Part shown: positions 1-6,899 of the stretch, in pieces
How positions within the stretch are numbered: the stretch's first letter is position 1
How the letters are laid out: each line of letters opens with the position of its first letter
Source: Dysosmobacter sp.
GTDB lineage: Bacteria; Bacillota; Clostridia; Oscillospirales; Oscillospiraceae
Length of the DNA stretch: 64,000 bases
Assembly: GCA_026169195.1 (NCBI GenBank)
Contig: JAPFEH010000046.1
Span: 1-64,000 of the forward strand
Direction: 5' to 3'
Made by a program: the position numbers and the translations under genes
The notes under the pieces: generated by a model
What the model was told of the DNA's origin: nothing
The model's database searches: none
The model's input: the letters and a program-made list of their open reading frames with translations, nothing else

Positions 1-1
1 C

Positions 2-589
2 CTCGGGGTGGAGCTGGCCAAAATCAAAGAATGTCTGGATGATCCCTCCTTTGACCGTCTGGCTGCCCTGAAAGACCACCTTGCCGCCTTGGAGGTGGAG
101 CGGGAGCGGCTGGAGAGATTGATCCGATCGGTGAAAGACACCATCGGAGCGGAAGAAAGGAACGAGATTATGAGCGACGAGCAGAAATTTGAGGCGTTCA
201 AGCAGCGGACGGTGGCCCATAACGAGGAGGTCTACGGAGCGGAGCTCCGCGCCAGATACGGCGACAGGGAAGTGGACGAGGCCAACGCCGCGGTGATGAA
301 TCTGACGCAGGAGCAGTATCGGGAGTGGACGGAGCTGGGTCAGGAGATCCAAAAGCGGCTGGAGGCAGCCGTCCGGTCAGGCCTGTCTCCGGAGAGTGGG
401 GAGGGAAAGAAGCTCTGCGCCCTCCATCGCCGGTGGCTCACCATGACCGGAAATCAGTATGATCCGGTCAGGCACCGGGGAATCGCGGAACTCTATGTGA
501 TGGATGAACGGTTCACCGCTTACTATGACAAGACGGTTTCCGGCTGCGCCCGCTTCCTGCGGGATGCCGTGACCTGCTGGGCCAACTGA
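2..589 (+). CDS. MerR-family regulator with TipAS domain, 5'-truncated by window
   Basis: The frame is open from base 2, so the protein begins outside the window; the GTG at base 8 is only an internal Val codon. The first visible residues (LGVELAKIKECLDDPSFD) match the end of a MerR winged-helix/linker, where LG-x-x-L-x-EIK-x-x-LDD is typical. A coiled-coil dimerisation helix follows (about residues 20-50). The rest (FEAFKQRTVAHNEEVYGAELRARYGDREVDEAN to the C-terminal CARFLRDAV) matches the all-helical TipAS ligand-binding domain. TipA-like proteins activate multidrug-resistance promoters when the domain binds thiopeptides or similar ligands; the ligand here is unknown. The DNA-binding N-terminus and promoter are not visible. 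It ends against the terminator of the convergent flavodoxin operon. Confidence 0.85.
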   Translation, partial: LGVELAKIKECLDDPSFDRLAALKDHLAALEVERERLERLIRSVKDTIGAEERNEIMSDEQKFEAFKQRTVAHNEEVYGAELRARYGDREVDEANAAVMNLTQEQYREWTELGQEIQKRLEAAVRSGLSPESGEGKKLCALHRRWLTMTGNQYDPVRHRGIAELYVMDERFTAYYDKTVSGCARFLRDAVTCWAN

Positions 590-626
590 AAAAAGACCCG
601 CCTGTGCACTCAGCGCAGGCGGGTCT
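590..626 (-). terminator. Intrinsic terminator of the flavodoxin operon
   Basis: An 11-bp perfect stem (AGACCCGCCTG paired with CAGGCGGGTCT) is followed on the minus strand by a run of six T. The flavodoxin stop codon lies in the loop, so the terminator overlaps the gene end and abuts the MerR stop codon on the other strand. Confidence 0.85.
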
Positions 627-1062
627 GAACTTCTTGGAAAAAACTGCGGGCATGAGCCAGATCCCGTTCATTCGGGCGCCCCTTGGCAATGCCGCCGATC
701 AATCTGAATGGGCCAAAGGTGTCATAGCCTTTGCAGCGGAATGCGCCCAATACCGGACAGCCCTTTTCCCGGGCGGCAGCCTCCAGCTGTCCGGCGCCGC
801 GTCCTTTGGCACCACCGTAGGTATAGACGAAGAATACCGGCGTTCCGGAAGGAAGCTGCTGGCGGAAAACGTCCACAACGGACGGATGAACATCAAAGGC
901 GTAAATGCCGGAAGCGAAGCCAATGCAGGCATAGGTTTCCCATGGGATATCATGGCAATCGGTCACATCAATCAGGTCAACCTCGCTGCCGGCCGCCATG
1001 GCCTCCAAAACCTTCCGTGTGTTTCCGTGGTGGCGGGAGTAGTAGCAAATGGCGGTTTTCAT
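610..1062 (-). CDS. Flavodoxin-family protein
   Basis: 150-residue protein with a flavodoxin fold: beta strand MKTAICYYS, then the FMN phosphate-binding loop SRHHGNTRKV, and later the aromatic/glycine FMN-contact segment VYTYGGAKGRGAGQLE. The ORF track starts seven codons earlier, but AAGGAG lies six bases before the ATG at 1062, which fixes the start. Flavodoxins carry one or two electrons in anaerobic metabolism; the partner cannot be read from the sequence. It is the last gene of a leftward operon, 13 bases after the TIGR04076 gene, and its stop codon lies in the loop of the operon terminator. Confidence 0.85.
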   Translation of the reverse strand: MKTAICYYSRHHGNTRKVLEAMAAGSEVDLIDVTDCHDIPWETYACIGFASGIYAFDVHPSVVDVFRQQLPSGTPVFFVYTYGGAKGRGAGQLEAAAREKGCPVLGAFRCKGYDTFGPFRLIGGIAKGRPNERDLAHARSFFQEVQTRLR

Positions 1063-1075
1063 GGTAAACTCCTTT

Positions 1076-1390
1076 TTATTCAACAGATTCCTCCAAGGCT
1101 TCGACCAGAAAGCTCACTGGGCGGAATCCGTCATTGCAGGAGAGCATGGCGGATTTTGGATTCTTCATCCAGCCGTCATAAAAATTCTCGCCGCCGTGAC
1201 TCAAAGCCAATATAAACGGGGAAAGCGTATCCCAGGCGCTTTGGCAGAAGTTCTCGGGCTTTTCCCAGCCGTTGGCAATGAAGACCTGCCCGACCTGCAG
1301 ATCGCAGGCGTGGGAAATCGGATTTTCGTACTGGGCCATCAAATCTTCATATTGTGAGATCCGCATCACGGTGATTTTACACTTTTTCAT
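1076..1390 (-). CDS. TIGR04076 family protein
   Basis: 104-residue protein starting MKKCKITVMRISQYEDL and ending in a NDGFRPVSFLVEAL segment. The pattern KCKITV, a central CDLQVGQVFI and C-terminal C-x-DG-x-RPV-x-F matches the TIGR04076 family as I recall it, a small protein of unknown function common in anaerobes. The start ATG at 1390 overlaps the stop codon of the upstream deformylase gene as ATGA, so the longer ORF-track start is rejected. Translational coupling to the deformylase-like gene is likely. No catalytic motif is evident. Conserved cysteines could suggest metal or redox chemistry, but that is speculative. Confidence 0.75.
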   Translation of the reverse strand: MKKCKITVMRISQYEDLMAQYENPISHACDLQVGQVFIANGWEKPENFCQSAWDTLSPFILALSHGGENFYDGWMKNPKSAMLSCNDGFRPVSFLVEALEESVE

Positions 1391-1797
1391 ATGACGATCC
1401 CCTCGCAGTGATCGATCTCGTGCTGAATGATCTGAGCTGTCCAGCCGGTGAAGGTTTTCAGCCGCTCCTGAAAGTATTCGTTCTGCCAGCGTACTTTGAT
1501 GGACTTCCACCGCTTGGTCCGGCGTGTGCCGGTAAGAGAGAGGCATCCCTCTTCCGTGTCATAGGGATCGGATTTTTTGATGATCTCCGGATTGAACATG
1601 ACCATGGGCTGCCCGCCGTTATCGAAAACGATGATACGCTTATTGACGCCGATCATGTTGGCGGCCATGCCAACGCAGCGGTCTTTGTGGTGCTCCAGTG
1701 TGTCCAGAAGATCAACAGCAACCTGCAGATCGTCCAGTGAGGCTGAGACAGCCTTTTGTGCCAGAAAGGTCGGGTCTTTACAAATTTCACGAATCAT
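1387..1797 (-). CDS. Divergent peptide deformylase-like metalloprotein
   Basis: 136 residues. The three deformylase motifs are present in order: motif 1 as GMAANMIG instead of the usual G-[LI]-AA-PQ-[VI]-G, motif 2 EGCLSL with the metal-binding Cys, and motif 3 QHEIDHCEGI with HExxH. Known PDFs remove the formyl group from initiator fMet using Fe2+ or Zn2+. The altered motif 1 (Pro-Gln replaced by Asn-Met) changes the loop that carries the conserved Gln stabilising the reaction intermediate, so this is likely a paralogue with altered or reduced activity. It sits between an SGNH remnant and a TIGR04076 gene with ATGA overlaps on both sides, not in the usual def-fmt context. Confidence 0.8.
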   Translation of the reverse strand: MIREICKDPTFLAQKAVSASLDDLQVAVDLLDTLEHHKDRCVGMAANMIGVNKRIIVFDNGGQPMVMFNPEIIKKSDPYDTEEGCLSLTGTRRTKRWKSIKVRWQNEYFQERLKTFTGWTAQIIQHEIDHCEGIVI

Positions 1798-2096
1798 CGC
1801 TGCGTCTCCTTGTGTTGTTGAATCACTGCCGCAATGGTTTGAGCGGCTATGCCGGAGCCGGCCGCATTGGGGTGCGCTCCATCAGCGGCATAGAGAGTCT
1901 GAACTGCGGACAGCTCATAAAACCGCCGGCCTGCATCGGCGGTGAGCGCCTGATTTTCCTTGGCAGCTTTGCGGTATGCGTCCGACAGCCTGCGGGACAT
2001 TTCATCATAATCCCACCCTTTACCGGTCAGCTTGGCCAGCATTTGGGGCATCTGATTGGAGGAGGTAAAGCTGTTGCCCGGCATGAGGATGCGCAT
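1794..2096 (-). CDS. Shrunken SGNH/GDSL-type hydrolase (internal deletion)
   Basis: About 100 residues. The N-terminus MRILMPGNSFTSSNQMP resembles block I of SGNH hydrolases (G-N-S-F, catalytic Ser), and the C-terminus LYAADGAHPNAAGSGIAAQTIAAVI resembles block V (catalytic D-x-x-H). The roughly 120-150 residues that normally separate them, including the Gly and Asn oxyanion blocks, are absent, yet the frame is intact. GGAAGGGAG upstream supports the ATG at 2096; the ORF-track start is eight codons earlier. It is the first gene of the four-gene operon and its stop overlaps the deformylase start as ATGA, so it may persist as a coupling leader. It is either a decayed gene or a minimal protein of unknown activity. 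Confidence 0.6.
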   Translation of the reverse strand: MRILMPGNSFTSSNQMPQMLAKLTGKGWDYDEMSRRLSDAYRKAAKENQALTADAGRRFYELSAVQTLYAADGAHPNAAGSGIAAQTIAAVIQQHKETQR

Positions 2097-2329
2097 GGAG
2101 ACTCCCTTCCGCAAAGACACGGCAGGGAAGCAGTCCCATCACGGTTTTCCATACCGGTGCATTGCCCGTCTTTGCCTGTTTTCTGCCGACAGTATAGCAT
2201 ACTTCTTCAGAGAATGCCAGAATGGAAAAGAGCGAACGATATCAGAGCCTGCGGGCAGGAAAATTTCCGTCAAATCAAAGAAGAATGCAAAAAAACAGGA
2301 AAAAGATGATAAAATTCAAGGAATGACAG

Positions 2330-2359
2330 TTGACAACGGTGGGATACTTGTGATATCAT
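2330..2359 (+). promoter_or_regulatory. Sigma-A-type promoter of the Mn riboswitch transcript
   Basis: TTGACA at 2330-2335 and TATCAT at 2354-2359, separated by 18 bases. Transcription would start near 2366, just before the riboswitch P1 stem. Confidence 0.75.
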
Positions 2360-2369
2360 GCTCTACGCT

Positions 2370-2493
2370 AAAAGGGAGTAGCCAACACAAATGTGTATCC
2401 GCAGGCGTCAATACGGGTTTGACCCCGCTTCGGATTGAAATGGCGAGACTTTTGCATCAATGCAGGGCATTGACGCAAGGGTCTCGTTTTTTT
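2370..2493 (+). ncRNA. yybP-ykoY (Mn2+) riboswitch with terminator platform
   Basis: The region carries the hallmarks of the yybP-ykoY aptamer: AAAGGGAGTAGC at the 5' side, GGCGTCAATACGG in the middle, and TGGCGAGACTTTTGC closing the P1 stem (TAAAAG with CTTTTGC). The conserved GGGAGUAG and UGGCGAGACUUU segments are diagnostic. An intrinsic terminator follows: GAGAC...GCATCAATGC-AGG-GCATTGACGC...GTCTC then TTTTTTT (2445-2493). Its 5' arm overlaps the P1 3' strand, so metal binding that stabilises P1 should block the terminator, giving an ON switch. Known members of the class sense Mn2+ and control exporters and P-type ATPases. The ATPase start codon is about 30 bases downstream. Confidence 0.9.
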
Positions 2494-2523
2494 GCGTCCT
2501 GTCCAGAAAGGAAGGTATACAAT

Positions 2524-5100
2524 ATGAAGGAAGAAAACAAGCTGTGGCAGAAAAACCGCGTGGAGCTCTTCCGGGAGTTTGATTGCGGGGAGGAGGGACT
2601 GTCTGCCGCGGAAGCGGCGGAACGGCTGAAAACATATGGCCCGAATGAGCTGCAGGCCGGAACGAAAAAAAGCACGCTGCGGATCTTCTTGGAGCAGTTT
2701 GCCGATTTTCTGGTTATCATCCTGATTTTGGCGGCGGCGGTGTCCGCTTTGCTGGGTGATGTGGAGAGTATGATCGTGATTCTGGCGGTCATCACCATGA
2801 ATGCGGTTCTTGGAACGGTGCAGACTGTGAAGGCCGCCGCGTCTTTGGACAGCCTCAAGCAGATGTCTGCGCCCACCGCCAAGGTGCTGCGGGATGGAAA
2901 AGTGATCCAGATCCCCGGCCGTGAAGTGGTTCCCGGCGATGTTGTGCTGCTGGAGGCGGGCGATGCCATCTGTGCCGATGGCCGCCTGCTGGAGTGTGCC
3001 AGCTTGAAGTGTGCGGAGAGTGCGCTGACCGGCGAGAGCCTGCCGGTAGAAAAGGACATTGCCCCCATTTCCGGAGACGTGCCGCTGGGTGACCGGAAAA
3101 ATATGGTGTTCTCCGGCTGCTTTGTCACTTACGGTCGGGGCAGATTCCTTGTGACCAGCATCGGCATGGGAACTGAGATGGGCAAGATCGCTGCGCTGCT
3201 GAAAAGCACGGAAGAAAAAAAGACGCCCCTGCAGGTCAGTCTGGACCAGTTCGGCCGGCGTTTGTCCATGATTATTCTGGTGATTTGCGCCATTTTGTTT
3301 GGCGTCAGCGTATTGGTGCGTCACGAAAATGTGATGAACGCGTTCCTCTTTGCCGTGGCGCTGGCAGTGGCTGCCATTCCGGAAGCCCTGTCCTCCATTG
3401 TGACCATTGTGCTGTCCTTCGGCACTCGGAAAATGGCGGCGGAAAATGCCATCATCCGTAAGCTGCAGGCAGTGGAAGGTCTGGGCAGCGTATCTGTGAT
3501 CTGTTCGGATAAGACCGGCACCCTGACGCAGAATAAGATGACTGTCAAAAAGATTTATGCCGGCGGCAGGATCATTGATGCCAAGGATGCGGATTTCCAT
3601 GATCCCGTACAGGAACCTCTGCTGCGGACGGCGCTGCTTTGCAGTGATGCCACAGTCAACGAAAGCGGTGAAGTGGGCGATCCCACAGAGACGGCGCTGG
3701 TGCGTCTGGGCGAAGACAACGGCTTTGATGAAGAACAGACCCGGCAGCGCTGGCCCCGCTTGACCGAAATTCCCTTTGATTCCGACCGGAAGCTGATGAG
3801 CACCGTTCACGAAATGGCCGGCGGGATGCTGATGGTCACGAAGGGTGCCGTGGATGTGCTGATGGATCGCTGTGTGATTTCTCCGGAGGAGCGTGCGGCG
3901 GTAGAAGCGGTCAATGAAGAATTTTCCAATGCGGGGCTGCGGGTGCTGGCATTTGCCTGCCGCCGCATTGACCGGGCAGAGGTGTGCCTGGCGGATGAGG
4001 ACGGTCTGGACTTCCTTGGTCTGATCGCCATGATGGATCCGCCCCGTGAGGAATCCAAGGCTGCCGTGACAGAATGTATTGCAGCCGGCATCCGTCCGGT
4101 CATGATTACCGGTGACCACAAGGTTACGGCGTCCGCCATTGCCCGGGAGATCGGAATTTTGACGGAAGGCACCGAGGCGGTGGACGGAGCGGCCATTGAC
4201 GGGCTGAGTGACGAGGAACTGCGGGAGTTTGTACCCAAGGTCTCTGTGTACGCACGGGTTTCTCCGGAACATAAGATCCGGATTGTCCGGGCCTGGCAGG
4301 ATCGTGGAAATCTGGTGGCCATGACGGGCGACGGCGTCAACGACGCGCCGGCGCTGAAGCAGGCCGATATCGGCGTGGCGATGGGCATTACCGGCACGGA
4401 GGTGGCCAAGGATGCCGCCGGTATGGTGCTGGCGGATGATAACTTTGCAACGATTGTCCGTGCTGTGAAAAATGGCCGGAATGTTTATGCCAACATTAAA
4501 AAAGCTATTCAGTTCCTGCTCTCCGGCAACACGGCCGGTATCCTGACGGTACTGTACGCTTCACTGATGGGGCTGCCTGTCCCCTTTGCGGCAGTACACC
4601 TGCTGTTCATCAACCTGCTGACAGACTCTCTGCCCGCCATCGCGCTGGGATTGGAGCCTCATAGCGACGCGGTGATGCAGGAAAAGCCCCGTCCCCGGCA
4701 GGAGGGGATCCTGACCCGTCCCTTCATGGCCAGTGTGGCGGTAGAGGGCGTGGTGATCGCCATTGCGACCATTGCGGCGTTCCATATTGGTCTTGCAAAC
4801 GGCGGCGCCCAAATGGGCAGCACCATGGCCTTTGCGACCTTGTGCCTGAGCCGGCTGTTCCATGGATTCAACTGCAAGTCCCGCCGTCCGGTGCTGCTGA
4901 CACGGAAGTTCTGGGATAACCGCTGGCTGCTGGGCGCTTTCGCTGTGGGCGCGGTGCTGCTGGGCGCGGTGCTGCTGATTCCGGCTCTGGAGCCGCTGTT
5001 CCAAGTGGCGCAATTGTCCATGGGTCTGGTGGGCACCATCGTGGGCCTGTCCTTCGGCAGTATGCTGGTGATCCAACTGCTGAAGCTGATCCGGAAATAA
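2524..5100 (+). CDS. P2-type cation-transporting ATPase (probable Mn2+/Ca2+ exporter)
   Basis: 858 residues; ATG at 2524 after AGAAAGGAAGG (the ORF-track start at 2056 runs through the riboswitch). It has an N-terminal cation-ATPase domain, LTGES actuator motif, M4 AAIPEAL (P2 type, not CPC), phosphorylation motif DKTGTLT near residue 329, TGDGVNDAPALKQADIGVAMG hinge near 600, and four C-terminal helices. By alignment from memory to SERCA, site II residues are kept (Glu in PEAL; Asn, Thr and Asp in NLLTDSLP), while the M5 Glu of site I is replaced (SGNTAGIL), as in PMR1-type pumps that carry Mn2+ as well as Ca2+. With a Mn2+ riboswitch upstream, export of excess Mn2+ is the best-supported role. 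The gene is monocistronic, with a terminator after it. Confidence 0.9.
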   Translation: MKEENKLWQKNRVELFREFDCGEEGLSAAEAAERLKTYGPNELQAGTKKSTLRIFLEQFADFLVIILILAAAVSALLGDVESMIVILAVITMNAVLGTVQTVKAAASLDSLKQMSAPTAKVLRDGKVIQIPGREVVPGDVVLLEAGDAICADGRLLECASLKCAESALTGESLPVEKDIAPISGDVPLGDRKNMVFSGCFVTYGRGRFLVTSIGMGTEMGKIAALLKSTEEKKTPLQVSLDQFGRRLSMIILVICAILFGVSVLVRHENVMNAFLFAVALAVAAIPEALSSIVTIVLSFGTRKMAAENAIIRKLQAVEGLGSVSVICSDKTGTLTQNKMTVKKIYAGGRIIDAKDADFHDPVQEPLLRTALLCSDATVNESGEVGDPTETALVRLGEDNGFDEEQTRQRWPRLTEIPFDSDRKLMSTVHEMAGGMLMVTKGAVDVLMDRCVISPEERAAVEAVNEEFSNAGLRVLAFACRRIDRAEVCLADEDGLDFLGLIAMMDPPREESKAAVTECIAAGIRPVMITGDHKVTASAIAREIGILTEGTEAVDGAAIDGLSDEELREFVPKVSVYARVSPEHKIRIVRAWQDRGNLVAMTGDGVNDAPALKQADIGVAMGITGTEVAKDAAGMVLADDNFATIVRAVKNGRNVYANIKKAIQFLLSGNTAGILTVLYASLMGLPVPFAAVHLLFINLLTDSLPAIALGLEPHSDAVMQEKPRPRQEGILTRPFMASVAVEGVVIAIATIAAFHIGLANGGAQMGSTMAFATLCLSRLFHGFNCKSRRPVLLTRKFWDNRWLLGAFAVGAVLLGAVLLIPALEPLFQVAQLSMGLVGTIVGLSFGSMLVIQLLKLIRK

Positions 5101-5112
5101 ACCATTTTCGCA

Positions 5113-5145
5113 AAACAGCCTCTGCTCGTTTGAGTAGAGGCTGTT
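5113..5145 (+). terminator. Terminator after the P-type ATPase
   Basis: AAACAGCCTCTGCTC pairs perfectly with GAGTAGAGGCTGTTT around a three-base loop; the flanking A and T runs make it usable on either strand. Confidence 0.75.
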
Positions 5146-5318
5146 TGTGCTGCTGGGAGGGCTGGAATTGACTGCGGATCATGAGGAACAGGAGCGCCGC
5201 TCACGGTTTTGAAAACGCCGGTGTCTGGGGAGGCATGGATTTTTTTACAGAAGGGTCATAAAAAGAGCTTCCTTTTTTGCGTGAACTGAGTATAATTGAA
5301 AAAAAGGAGAGATGCCCC

Positions 5319-5789
5319 ATGATCAATTCCACCCTTTGTTATCTGGAGCAGGGAGATGCGTATCTGATGCTCCATCGGGTGAAAAAGAAACACGATATGA
5401 ACCATGATAAGTGGATCGGTGTGGGCGGGAAATTTCAAGAGGGAGAAAGTCCTGAGGACTGTGTCCTTCGTGAGACATGGGAAGAGACAGGGCTTACGCT
5501 GACGGAATACCGCTATCGGGGGCTGGTGACCTTTGTGTCGGACCAGTATCCCACAGAGTATATGCACCTGTTTACAGCCGCCGCATGGACCGGAACACCG
5601 CATCCCTGCAATGAGGGGGATCTGGCATGGATCCGGAAGGCAGAACTGCTGTCCCTGCCGCTGTGGGAGGGAGACAGGATCTTTTTGAAGCTGCTGGATG
5701 ATGATGTACCTTTTTTCTCCTTGAAGCTGCGATATGACGGGGAGCATCTGGCGCAGGCGGCGCTGAACGGAAGGCCGCTTCCACTGTAA
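5319..5789 (+). CDS. Nudix hydrolase, MutT/MTH1-like
   Basis: 156 residues. The Nudix box GGKFQEGESPEDCVLRETWEETGL matches GX5EX7REUXEEXGU exactly and binds the catalytic Mg2+. The segment before it (YLMLHRVKKKHDMNHDKWIGVGG) and the C-terminal strands resemble 8-oxo-dGTP diphosphatases of the MTH1 group, which clean oxidised nucleotides from the pool; substrate is inferred, not shown. AAAAGGAGA precedes the ATG at 5319, fourteen codons inside the ORF-track start. A TATAAT at 5291-5296 is a possible -10 element with a poor -35. Followed by DUF3783 and DUF523 genes on the same strand, probably one transcript ending at 6676. Confidence 0.85.
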   Translation: MINSTLCYLEQGDAYLMLHRVKKKHDMNHDKWIGVGGKFQEGESPEDCVLRETWEETGLTLTEYRYRGLVTFVSDQYPTEYMHLFTAAAWTGTPHPCNEGDLAWIRKAELLSLPLWEGDRIFLKLLDDDVPFFSLKLRYDGEHLAQAALNGRPLPL

Positions 5790-5828
5790 AAGCGGCGATG
5801 TTCAAAAGCAGAAGGAGTGTGTTGGAAT

Positions 5829-6203
5829 ATGAGCGGAAAATTATTGCTGTTTGGATTTGATTCTTTGCTGAACGTGCTGGCGCTGGAGTCGGCCGTGGGG
5901 CCGTTCGGCGTGGAGATCGTGCCGGTGGCGCGCATGGATTATAATAAAACGCTGGCGGAGCTGGCAGGACTGGATACGGATGCCGCGCCGGTGATGCCCT
6001 ATGCCGGCGGGCCGCTGGGAGAACGCATGATGGTGCTTTGCCAGCTTGAGGACCGTCTGGATGCGCTGCTTCCGGCATTGGCGCGGGCCGGTGCGGGACC
6101 GGAGTGCCTGAAAGCGGTGCTGACGCCCACCAATCGGGAGTGGAGCGCATTGAAACTTCACAATGAACTTCTGCAGGAGCGCCGATCTCTGGGAAGCAGG
6201 TGA
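5829..6203 (+). CDS. DUF3783 domain protein
   Basis: 124 residues with ATG at 5829 downstream of GAAGGAG. The protein starts MSGKLLLFGFDSLLNVLALESAVGPFGVEIVPV, a small alpha/beta domain, and contains AGGPLGERMMVLCQLEDRLDALLPALARAG, which fits the DUF3783 family as I recall it. No catalytic motif is visible and the function is unknown. It is four bases upstream of the DUF523 gene, so the two are probably co-translated; the pair may share a function. The ORF-track GTG at 5817 overlaps the ribosome binding site and is unlikely. Confidence 0.7.
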   Translation: MSGKLLLFGFDSLLNVLALESAVGPFGVEIVPVARMDYNKTLAELAGLDTDAAPVMPYAGGPLGERMMVLCQLEDRLDALLPALARAGAGPECLKAVLTPTNREWSALKLHNELLQERRSLGSR

Positions 6204-6207
6204 TTTT

Positions 6208-6639
6208 ATGAAATTGTTGATTTCAGCCTGCCTGCTGGGGACCTGCTGCCGGTACGATGGGGCATCCAAGCCCCACCCGCTGGCAGCGGCGCTGGCGGCA
6301 GAACATCAGCTGGTTCCGCTGTGCCCTGAGCAGTTGGGAGGGCTGGCCACACCTCGCATGCCTGCGGAGCGGCAGGGAGAGCGGGTAGTGACCCGAAATG
6401 GCGGTGATGTGACAGACGCCTACCGACGGGGGGCGGAGGAAGCGCTGCGGCTCTGCCGGCTGCTTGGGTGTGAAGCGGCGGTTTTTAAAGAGCGCAGCCC
6501 CTCCTGCGGCTGCGGCGCGGTCTATGACGGCACCTTCTCCGGCGTCCTGACAGATGGCAACGGTGTTACAGCCGCATTGCTGCTGGCCAACGGGATTCCG
6601 GTTTACGGCGAAAGCCGGATGGAGGAGCTGCTGAAATAA
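6208..6639 (+). CDS. DUF523 (YbbK-like) protein
   Basis: 143 residues. Diagnostic DUF523 motifs are present: SACLLGTCCRYDG at the N-terminus, CPEQLGGLATPR around residue 45, and KERSPSCGCGAVYDG near residue 95. The conserved Cys residues and the SPSCG loop suggest metal or thiol chemistry, but the family has no established reaction that I know. Full length. ATG at 6208 follows the DUF3783 stop by four bases without a clear Shine-Dalgarno of its own, consistent with re-initiation. A strong terminator follows. Confidence 0.85.
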   Translation: MKLLISACLLGTCCRYDGASKPHPLAAALAAEHQLVPLCPEQLGGLATPRMPAERQGERVVTRNGGDVTDAYRRGAEEALRLCRLLGCEAAVFKERSPSCGCGAVYDGTFSGVLTDGNGVTAALLLANGIPVYGESRMEELLK

Positions 6640-6648
6640 GGAAAGGTT

Positions 6649-6676
6649 GACGGCAGCGCCGCTGCCGTCATTTTTT
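6649..6676 (+). terminator. Terminator of the Nudix-DUF3783-DUF523 transcript
   Basis: TGACGGCAGC-gc-GCTGCCGTCA stem followed by TTTTTT. Confidence 0.9.
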
Positions 6677-6722
6677 ACAATTTCGAAGCGGGATTTTATC
6701 TTGCTGTCATGAAAAAGTCCGC

Positions 6723-6751
6723 TTGTAATATGGGGAACCTTTTTGTATAAT
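6723..6751 (+). promoter_or_regulatory. Promoter of the uracil/xanthine permease leader
   Basis: TTGTAA at 6723-6728 and TATAAT at 6746-6751 with 17-base spacing. Transcription would start in the GGGGAAAAAG stretch near 6758, leaving a leader of about 140 bases before the permease start. Confidence 0.75.
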
Positions 6752-6782
6752 GGGGAAAAAGAACGAGAGGGAGGAAACCGGC

Positions 6783-6836
6783 ATGATGAATCTGGCAGCG
6801 TTGACGGCGTCCTCTTTTTCTATTTCTTTTCTTTGA
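6783..6836 (+). CDS. Putative leader peptide (17 aa) of the permease attenuator
   Basis: ATGATGAATCTG opens a 17-codon frame encoding MMNLAALTASSFSISFL. GGGAGG (6769-6774) lies eight bases before the first ATG, an excellent ribosome binding site. The last codons run through an almost pure pyrimidine tract (CCTCTTTTTCTATTTCTTTTCTTT), and the TGA stop overlaps the first base of a terminator hairpin. This is the arrangement of the E. coli pyrBI leader, where low UTP makes RNA polymerase pause in a U-rich tract, the ribosome catches up and blocks terminator folding. It is too short for the ORF track. Function is inferred. Confidence 0.6.
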   Translation: MMNLAALTASSFSISFL

Positions 6837-6863
6837 CCGGCTGTCAGTGCCGGTATTTTTTTT
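6836..6863 (+). terminator. Attenuator terminator before the permease gene
   Basis: ACCGGC-tgtcagt-GCCGGT stem followed by A and eight T. It lies between promoter and permease, so it must be read through for expression. The 5' arm begins at the last base of the leader-peptide stop codon. A second ACCGGC at 6777-6782 could compete for the 3' arm and act as an antiterminator. Confidence 0.75.
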
Positions 6864-6899
6864 GCCCGTGTGCGGCTAAGATATGAGAGGAGAACTGAT

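Noticed and set aside
2368-4272. 634-aa minus-strand ORF opposite the P-type ATPase
   Set aside because: Lies across the riboswitch and the ATPase gene; composition is that of a shadow frame.
6752-6899. Purine, preQ1 or T-box riboswitch before the permease
   Set aside because: No conserved core of these classes was found; the short leader frame and terminator explain the region better.
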